In this document: one piece after another, positions 48,281 to 56,900 of the stretch
Position numbering within the stretch: the stretch's first letter is position 1
Layout of the letters: each line of letters starts with the position of its first letter
Notes under the pieces: model-generated
The model's input: only the letters and a program-made list of their open reading frames with translations
Database searches by the model: none
Told to the model about the DNA's origin: nothing
Program-made: the position numbers and the translations under genes
From: an uncultured Holophagaceae bacterium
Lineage (GTDB): Bacteria; Acidobacteriota; Holophagae; Holophagales; Holophagaceae
Length of the DNA: 64,000 nt
Assembly: GCA_903937385.1 (NCBI GenBank)
Contig: CAIZZF010000016.1
Span: 1-64,000, forward strand
Reading direction: 5' to 3'

Positions 48281-50893
48281 ATGAAACCCTTCCCTCATCC
48301 TCCCCGGTGCCTCCGGCGCCACCCCATGACCGGGGTCGGCCTCCCGGCAGGAGTGTTGTTTCTCTGTCGCTCGCTTCTGCTCGCCCTGCTCCTGACGGCG
48401 TCCCTTGCCGCCGAAACGCCACTCCGGTTCGCCGTCCTGGCCTTCCGCCCCAAGGCGCAGGCCCTGGCGCAGTGGCAGCCCCTGGCCGAGAACCTCGAGC
48501 GAACCCTGGGCCAGAAGGTCGAGCTGAGCGCCTACAGCTACCCCGAGCTGAATAGCGCCATGGCCGCCAAGGCCGTGGACGTGGTCCTCACCAACCCGGG
48601 GCACTTCGTCGCACTCAGCCACCAGTTTCACCTGTCGGCCCCCCTCGTCACCCTGGTCAGCCAGGAAGGGCCGCACGCCCTGGCCTCCTTCGGCGGCGTG
48701 ATCTTCACCCGGGCCGATGCCGCGGGCATCAACACCCTCGCCGACCTTGCAGGCAAGCGCATCGCCACCGCAGATACCCAGTCTCTCGGCGGCTATCAGA
48801 TGCAGGCGTTCGAGCTGGCGGAGCGAGGCCAGCAGCTTCCCACCGGTGGTCGCCTCGTCCTCACCGGCATGCCCCACGACAACGCCTTCGAGGCAGTTCT
48901 CGCGGGCCGGGCCGAGGTGGGGTTCGTGCGCAGCGGGGTGCTTGAGGCCATGGCCCAGGAAGGCCGCCTGGACCCGGCCCTCGTGAAGGTCATCCACCGC
49001 CAGGACCTTCCCACCTTTCCTTACGCCAGCTCCACCGCCCTCTACCCCGAATGGCCCGTGGCGGTGACCTCCCAGGTTGAAGAACAGCTGGCCCGGAGAC
49101 TGGCCATCGCCCTGCTGTCCCTGCCAGCCCAGAGTCCCGCAGCCCGCAGCGCGGGCATCCATGGCTTCACGGTCCCGGCCAACTATGGGGGCGTGGAGGC
49201 CGTGCTGCGGCGGCTCCGCCTCCCGCCCTTCGACGCGGCCCCCGATTTCACCCTGGCCGACATGTGGCGAAGGCATCGCCCCGAGATCGCGGCCTTTGCC
49301 GTGCTGCTGCTCCTCCTAGCGGCGACCAGCGCCGGACTTGCCCTCCAGAACCGCCGGGTCCGCCAGGCCCGCCTTCGTTTCGCCACCCTGTTCGAGCAGT
49401 CACCGGAACCCATGTGGATCATTGCCGACGGCCGCTTCATTGACTGCAACCCCGCAGGGGTCCGCATCTTCGGCCATGCTGACAAGGTTTCCCTGCTGGC
49501 GCGCCTTCCGGACTCCCTGTCGCCCCCACACCAGCCCGACGGCGAGGCCTCACGAAGCAAGGCCCAGCGCCTGCTCTGCGCGGTGGCAGAGGGCGAGCCC
49601 CAGCGCTTCGAGTGGGTCTACCTCCGAGCGGATGGCAGCCCTTTCAGTGCCATCCTCAGCCTCATGCCGACCACCCTGGAGGGGCGCCCGGTGAGCCTGG
49701 CCGTGGGCCACGACATCTCGGACCTCAAGCGGGCGGAGGAGGAAAGGCGCCTGCTCGAGGCCCAGCTCCACCAGGCCATGAAGCTCGAGAGCCTGGGCAG
49801 CCTGGCCGGCGGAGTCGCCCACAACATGAACAACGTGCTGGGCGCGATCCTGGGTCTGGCCTCCAGCCTGCGCACCCAGGCTGTCCCCGCCTCTCCCACG
49901 ACCAAGAGCCTCGACACCATCGTCAGCGCCTGCCTGCGGGGCCGCGGCGTAGTGAAGGGCCTGCTCTACTTCGCCCACAAGGATCTCCAGGAGGAGCGTG
50001 TCATCCAGCTCAACGATCTGGTCCGGGAGATGGCCCTCCTCCTCGGGCAGACCATGCTCAACCGAGTCCAGCTGCAGCTGGATCTGGACGAGAACCTGGG
50101 TGAGTTCCACGGCGATGCCGGAGCCGTGAGCCATGCCCTCATGAACCTCTGCGTCAATGCCATGGATGCCATGCCAGCAGGCGGGACTATCTGGATCCAG
50201 ACGCGGTGCAACGCCGAGGGTGGGGTCGTGCTGGCCGTGCGCGACTCCGGCGAGGGGATGCCCCCCGAAGTGCTGGCCAAGGCCATGGAGCCCTTCTTCA
50301 CCACCAAGCCGGAGGGCAAGGGCACGGGGCTGGGCCTGCCCATGATCTACGGCACCATGAAGGCCCATGACGGCAGGTTCGAGCTGAAGAGCCAGCCGGG
50401 CCTCGGGACCGAGGCCACCCTCACCTTCCCCGCCTCCCGGGTGGTCCGTGCCACGCCAGCCCCGGACCTTGCCGCTGGCCCCACGGCCTGCGGGGCCCCC
50501 TCGCTGAGCATTCTCCTGGTGGATGACGACGACCTCATCCGCGAGTCGGTCACGGAGGTCCTACAGTTCCTGGGGCACCGGCCCTTCAGCGCCCCGGGTG
50601 GGCAGGAGGCCCTCCGCCTGCTGGAGGATGGCCTCCCAGTGGACCTGGTGATCCTCGACATGAACATGCCCGTCATGAACGGCGCCGAGACCCTGCCGCG
50701 GATCCTCGCGCAACGCCCCGACCTGCCGGTCCTGATGGCCACGGGGTATAGCGAAGAGGACATCGTGCCCCTGCTCGTGGGCCGGCCCAACGTCCAGAGC
50801 CTGCGGAAGCCCTTCAGCATCCAGGAGCTCTCGGACCGGCTGGCGGGCTTGCGGACCGGGGCCACCGAGCCCGCCAGCGAGGCCTTGACTTAA
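48281..50893 (+). CDS. Hybrid histidine kinase with PhnD-like periplasmic sensor
   Basis: An 870-residue hybrid kinase. After a signal region, residues about 45-310 form a periplasmic-binding domain of the PhnD/phosphonate type (LRFAVLAFRPKAQALAQWQPLAENLERTLGQKVEL, TNPGHFVAL, GVIFTRADAAGINTLADLAGKRIAT). A membrane helix (about 325-348) leads to a PAS domain, the H-box GGVAHNMNNVLGAILG with His near residue 514, the ATPase motifs NLCVNAMDAM, DSGEGMPP and GTGLGLPM, and a receiver with Asp near residue 793 (DLVILDMNMP). I chose the ATG at 48281 because AAGGAAAG precedes it. The ligand is unknown. It is convergent with the giant cytochrome gene, 44 bases apart. Confidence 0.92.
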   Translation: MKPFPHPPRCLRRHPMTGVGLPAGVLFLCRSLLLALLLTASLAAETPLRFAVLAFRPKAQALAQWQPLAENLERTLGQKVELSAYSYPELNSAMAAKAVDVVLTNPGHFVALSHQFHLSAPLVTLVSQEGPHALASFGGVIFTRADAAGINTLADLAGKRIATADTQSLGGYQMQAFELAERGQQLPTGGRLVLTGMPHDNAFEAVLAGRAEVGFVRSGVLEAMAQEGRLDPALVKVIHRQDLPTFPYASSTALYPEWPVAVTSQVEEQLARRLAIALLSLPAQSPAARSAGIHGFTVPANYGGVEAVLRRLRLPPFDAAPDFTLADMWRRHRPEIAAFAVLLLLLAATSAGLALQNRRVRQARLRFATLFEQSPEPMWIIADGRFIDCNPAGVRIFGHADKVSLLARLPDSLSPPHQPDGEASRSKAQRLLCAVAEGEPQRFEWVYLRADGSPFSAILSLMPTTLEGRPVSLAVGHDISDLKRAEEERRLLEAQLHQAMKLESLGSLAGGVAHNMNNVLGAILGLASSLRTQAVPASPTTKSLDTIVSACLRGRGVVKGLLYFAHKDLQEERVIQLNDLVREMALLLGQTMLNRVQLQLDLDENLGEFHGDAGAVSHALMNLCVNAMDAMPAGGTIWIQTRCNAEGGVVLAVRDSGEGMPPEVLAKAMEPFFTTKPEGKGTGLGLPMIYGTMKAHDGRFELKSQPGLGTEATLTFPASRVVRATPAPDLAAGPTACGAPSLSILLVDDDDLIRESVTEVLQFLGHRPFSAPGGQEALRLLEDGLPVDLVILDMNMPVMNGAETLPRILAQRPDLPVLMATGYSEEDIVPLLVGRPNVQSLRKPFSIQELSDRLAGLRTGATEPASEALT

Positions 50894-50937
50894 TCCTTGC
50901 AGGGCGTCGCGGCTGCGTCGGGTTTTGTCACGACCTC

Positions 50938-53900
50938 TTAGTTCCAGATGTTTCCTGTGGTGGTGTGGGTCTGGCCGTGGCAGGAGAGGGCGCAGCCGCC
51001 CCGGCCCTGCGTGGCGTTCACGGTGTAGGTCAGGGCTCCAGTGGCGGGCGTGGCGCCGCCCCCGAACTTGACGGTGTCGCTGGAGAGCTGGTCCGTGGCG
51101 GTGCGGACTGCCGTGGTGTCCAGGTACCTGAAGTGGTTGACCACCCCGGTGCGGTTGTTGGTGCTGGTGGACATGTCGTGGCAGTGGTCGCACGTCTGGT
51201 TGTGGGCGGTGGGGTTGTTGTGGCGCCCGGTGGCGTCGTTGTATTGCGTGGCGGTGGAGGTGATCTTGTGGCAGGTGATGCAGTAGGTGTTGGCATTCAC
51301 CGTGAGGGTGCCGGACTGCCAGCCGGGAGTGACCTGGCCGCCGTGGCAGCTGATGTTGGAGCAGGTGAAGGCCGAGGCGCTGCTGACGAAGCCCGCGGTG
51401 CTGCTCTGGGCGTTGAAGGTGGCGTGGACGGCCACGGAGGCGGGTCCCGAGCTGATCGGTGAGGCCACCCGCTTGTTGGCGTTGCTGTAGTGGGTGTTGT
51501 TCGTGTCCCCAGGCAGCGACTTGAAGTGGCAGGCCTGGCACTGGGGGTAGGCGGCACTCGCCAGGCCCGTGGGCAGGGCCGGGGTGCCCCTCGTGAAGGT
51601 TCCCAGGGCCAGGTGCTTGGGGTGGGAGCCCTTGAGGTTGGGCCAGGCACTCCCGGTGGGACCCTGGGTGGTGAAGCTGGCGCCCACGTGGCAGGAGAGG
51701 CAGGTGCCGGCCGTCATGCCCGTGCCCAGGGGTGAGCCGAGGGTGTGGCACACGGTGCAGACGGGGCCACTCTTGGTTGTCGCACCCGTCTGGTCGTGGC
51801 AGTTGCTGCACTCCCCGTTGAACTGGACCAGGGTGACCGCCTGGTGGGGGTTGCCCCCGCTGCTGAGGTCGGTACTCAAGAAGGGGATCGGATGGGCCGC
51901 CCCCGAGCCCTGAGGGGCGTTCCAGTGGTAGGCCGTGGCCGTGGGCGTGTGGGTCTGGGCATGGCAGACCACCGCACAGCCGCCATCAGCTTCAGCATAG
52001 GGGGCGGTGACGCTGTAGGTCATGGCGCCCGAGATCGGGTAGGTGGCGTTGCCCGTCTTGAACTTGATGGTGCCGCTGGGCAGCTTGCTGGAGCCGCCGA
52101 CGTTGGTGCTGTTCAGCTCGGCGAAGTGCTTGACCGCGCCGATGCTGGCGTTGGCGGCGCTCATGTCGTGGCAGAGGGTGCAGTCAGCGGTGCCCGCCGT
52201 GCTGTGGGTCCCGGAGGAATGGCGACCCAGGGCATCGTTGTACTGGGCGGGCTGGCTGCCTCCGTTGATGGCGTGGCACTTGGTGCAGTCCGTGGTGCTG
52301 ACGATGCTGTTCGCCGCCGTCCAGGCTGGGGTGGTCTTGCCCCCGTGGCAGCTCACCGTGGCGCAGGTGAGGGCCGCAGGACTGAAGGTCGCGGAGCCGC
52401 CCGTCTGGGCGTTGTAGGTTGCGTCGAGGGCCACGGCCCCGGGACCCGTGAGGGGGGCCACCCGGGCGTTGGCATTGGTGTAGTGGGTGCCGGTGCCCGT
52501 CCCGCTGCCCGCATGGCAGGTGTCGCAGGTCAGCGTCGTGGGCAGGGCCAGGTGCTTGCCATGGGACCCGGCGATGCTGGGGTAGCTGGCGCCCTCAGGC
52601 CCCACGGGCAGCCCGGCGCCGCCCACATGGCAGGACAGGCAGGTGCCGCTGCCCGTGGCCACTGCCACGGGATTCGCCAGTGAGTGGCAGACGCTGCAGC
52701 TGGGGGCGCCGGTCACGGGCGAGGTGCCCGAGGTGGCATGGCAGGTGCCGCAGTCCGCGGTAAACGTGGCCTGGGTGGCGGTCAGGTGGCCGTTGTTCTG
52801 GGTGTCGACCTGGCCCGCGAGGAAGGGTATGCCGTGGGGCGCCCCGCTGGCCGTCCAGGTCTCCACGGTGCTGACATGGATGTGCGTGTGGCAGGTCAGA
52901 GCGCAGCCGCCGTTCCCCTGAGTCGCGCCCGTGGTGGAGTACGTCCTCGCGCCCGAGACGATTGCCGCGTCGAAAGCGATGGTTCCGCCCGGCAGCTGGT
53001 CGGCGGGGCTTCCCGTGGAGACACCGTCCACCGCTGGTGTGTCCAGGTACTTGAAGTGCGCCTGTGCCCCCAGGGAGCCATTGCCCATGCTGTGGCAGGT
53101 GGTGCAGGCGATGGCGTTCGCCGCCGTGGTGGCGTTGTGGGTGCCGCTGCTGTGCCGTCCGAACGCATCATTGAACTGCGTGACGGTCCCCGCGGAGGTC
53201 GCCACACCGTGGCACTTGGTGCAGTCCGTGGCGCTGTTGAGGAGGCCTGTCTGCCAGCCCGGCGTGACCTGGCCGCCGTGGCAGCTCACGTTTGAGCAGG
53301 TCAGGCTGGCTGGTGTGAAGGCGGGGCTGCCGCCGGTCTTGGCGGCGAAGGTGGTACTGACGGCCACCGGCACCGGTCCCGAGGGCACGGTGATCCGCGC
53401 GTTGGCGTTGGTGTAGTGGGTCGTCGTGCCCGAGCCGCTGCCCGCGTGGCAGGTGTCACAGGTGAGCTGGGTGGCCAGACCCATGTGCTTCGCGTGGGCG
53501 CCTGGGATGCTGGGGAACCCCGAGCCGTTGGGCCCAAGGGTGGGCACGGCACTGCCGCCATGACAGGACTGGCAGGTGCCGGAGCCGGTGGCAAGCACCG
53601 TGGGGTCCGCCAGCCGGTGGCAGGTGCTGCAGAGGGGAGCCCCGACCAGGGGAGAGCTGCCCGTGTAGGCATGGCACACGGCGCAGTCCGAGGCGAAGCC
53701 TGCAGCCGTGACCGTGAGGTGGCCGTTGAGCTGGGAGTCGTTCTGGCCACTCAGGAAGGGGACCGGATGCGCGGACCCGCTGGCAGTCCAGGTCTCATAG
53801 GTGGGCGTGTGGATGTGGTTGTGGCAGGTCAGGGCGCAGCCGCCATTTCCCTGGGTACCGCTGGTGACCGAATAGGTCCTTGACCCCGTCACGATCGTCG

Positions 53901-56900
53901 TGTCGAAAACGAGGGTGCCGCTGGGCAGCTGGTCCGCCGGGAGGCCCGTAGCCGTGCCGTCCACCGCGGGAGTGTTCAGGTACTTGAAGTGCGCCAGGGC
54001 ACCGCTGCTGCCATTGGTCATGCTGTGGCAGGTGGTGCAGGCGATGGTGCTGCCTGCTGCGGTGGCATTGTGGGTGCCCATGCTGTGGCGACCGAAGGCG
54101 TTGTTGTATTGGGTGCCCGCCGGGGCCAGCGAGACGCTGTGGCACTTGATGCAGTCCGTCGCGCTGTTGATGCTGCCCGCCGTGGTCCAGGCCGGGGTGG
54201 TCTGGCCGCCGTGGCAGCTGACGTTGCTGCAGGTCAGAGCGCTGGGCGTGAACGCCGCCGTGGCTGCTTTGCTGTTGAAGCTGCTGTTGATGGCGACCGG
54301 CGCCGGTCCGGCGGTGCTCCGGGAGTTGGCATAGTGGGTCGCCGTGCCCGACCCGCTGCCCGCGTGACAGGTGTCGCAGGTCAGGGTCGTGGGCAGGACC
54401 ATGTGCTTGGCATGGGCCCCGGCGATGCTCGGGAAGGCAGCCCCTCCGGGTCCCGTGGGCAGACCGGCTGTGCCGCTGTGGCAGGACAGACAGGTCCCCG
54501 TGCCGGTGGCCGTCAGGGTCGGGTCCGCCACCTTGTGGCAGGTGTTGCACAGGGGTGCGCTCGCCGCAGGGCTCGTCCCCGAGATGGCGTGGCAGCTGGA
54601 ACAATCGCTGGTGAACGTCGTGGCGCTGGCGGTGAAGTGGCCGTTGTTCTGGGTGTCCGTCTGCCCCGCCCCGAAGGGCACGGGATGCGGCGTCCCCGCC
54701 GCAGTCCACGTGCTCGCCGCCGCCGTATGGAGGTGGGTGTGGCAGGTCAGGGCGCAGCCGCCATTCCCCTGAGTGCCGGTGGTGACCGAATAGGTCCTTG
54801 ACCCCGTCACGATCGTCGCGTCGAAGACGATGGTGCCGCTGGGCAGCTGATCCGCCGGGAGGCCCGTGGCCGTGCCGTCCACCGCCGGGGTGTTCAGGTA
54901 CTTGAAGTGCGCCGCGGCCCCGCTGCTGCCATTGGTCATGCTGTGGCAGGTGGTGCAGGCGATGCCGTTGGCGAGGGTGGCAGCGTTGTGGGTGCCCAAG
55001 GCGTGGCGGCCGAAGGCATCGTTGAAGTTGGTAGCCGTACCGACACTGGCCGCCACGCTGTGGCACTTGGTGCAGTCCGTCGCGCTGCTGATGCTGCCCA
55101 CCGCAGTCCAGGCCGGGGTGGTCTGGCCGCCGTGGCAGCTGACGTTGCTGCAGGTCAGGGCACCGGGCGCGAACGCCGCAGCGGCGGCTTTGCCGTTGAA
55201 GCTGCTGCTGATGGCGACCGGCGCCGGTCCAGAGGTGCTCCGGGAGTTGGCGTAGTGGGTCGCCGTGCCCGACCCGCTACCGGCGTGGCAGCTGTCGCAG
55301 GTCAGGGTCGTGGGCAGGACCATGTGCTTGGCGTGGGCCCCGGCGATGCTCGGGAAGGAGGCCCCCCCGGGTCCTGCAGGCAGGCCCGCCGTGCCGCTGT
55401 GGCAGGACAGGCAGGTCCCCGGGCCGGTGGCTGGCTGGGTCGGGTCTGCCACCAGGTGGCAGCTGGTGCACAGGGGTGCACTCGCCGTCGGGCTCGTTCC
55501 CGAGATGGCGTGGCAGCTGGAGCAATCGCTGGTGAACGTCGTGGCGCTGGCCGTGAAGTGGCCGTTGTTCTGGGTGTCCGTCTGCCCCGCCCCGAAGGGC
55601 ACGGGGTGCGGCGTCCCCGCCGCGGTCCAGGCATTCACCGCCGCGTTATGGAGGTGGGTGTGGCAGGTCAGGGCGCAGCCGCCATTCCCCTGGTTGCCGC
55701 TGGTGACTGAATACGTCCTTGACCCCGTCACGATTGCCGCGTCGAAGACGATGGTGCCGCTGGGCAGCTGGTCCGCCGGGAGGCCCGTGGCCGTGCCGTC
55801 CACCGCCGGGGTATTCAGGTACTTGAAGTGCGCCGCGGCACCGTTGCTGCCATTGGTCATGCTGTGGCAGGTGGTGCAGGCGATGCCGTTGGCGAGGATG
55901 GCGGCGTTGTGCGTGCCCAAGGCATGGCGGCCGAAGGCATCGTTATAGTTGGTGACCGTGTCGGCGCTGGCGGCCACGCTGTGGCACTTGGTGCAGTCCG
56001 TCGCGCTGTTGATGCTGCCAGCCGTGGTCCAGGCCGGGGTGGTCTGGCCGCCGTGGCAGCTGACGTTGCTGCAGGTCAGGGCGCTGGGCGTGAATGCCGC
56101 GAGGGCGGCCTTGCTGTTGAAGCTGCTGCTGATGACGACCGGTGCGGGTCCAGAGGTGCTCCGGGAGTTGGCGTAGTGGGTCGCCGTGCCCGACCCGCTG
56201 CCTGCGTGACAGCTGTCGCAGGTCAAGGCCGTGGGCAGGATCATGTGCCTGGCGTGGGCCCCGGCGATGCTCGGGAAGGAGGCCCCCCCGGGTCCCGCGG
56301 GCAGGCCCGCCGTGCCGCTGTGGCAGGACAGGCAGGTTCCCGTGCCGGTGGCCGTCAGGGTCGGGTCCGCCACCTTGTGGCAGGCGGTGCACAGGGGTGC
56401 GCTCGCCGCCGGGCTCGTTCCGGAGATGGCATGGCAGCTGGAACAATCGCTGGTGAAGGTCGCCGCTGTGCTCGCGACATGGGCCCCACCGAGGAAGGGG
56501 ACCGCGTGGTTCGGCTGGCCCGGGCCATTCACATGGCAGGCTACGGCATTGGCGGAGGCGGAGAAGCAGCTGGGCGCGGTGGCATCCGGGGCGATGCGCC
56601 CCTTGGTGCCGTCATGACAGAGCGCGCAGGCCACGGCACGGTTGCCCGCATCCCGGTGGGAGGCGGCGTAGGCAGGGAAGGCACCCGGGGCCTGCACCCA
56701 GCGGTCGGCGTGGGCCCTCGCCTGGACATGGCAGCTGCTGCACTTGGTGGCCGCGGCCGCCCCGCCCTCAAAGCCGGTGGAGCCCGGGTTGCCGTGGCAG
56801 GCCTGGCAGGAGGCCAGATCCTTTTTCGCGGCGATGCCATGGAAGGCGGCGCTGGTCGCCGTGGTCCAGACGGAACCCAGCGCATGGGGCGCCGCCTCGG

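Noticed and set aside
50941-56451. Regular tandem repeats as a CRISPR array
   Set aside because: The units are about 900 bp and coding, far longer than CRISPR repeats, and encode haem motifs in one frame.
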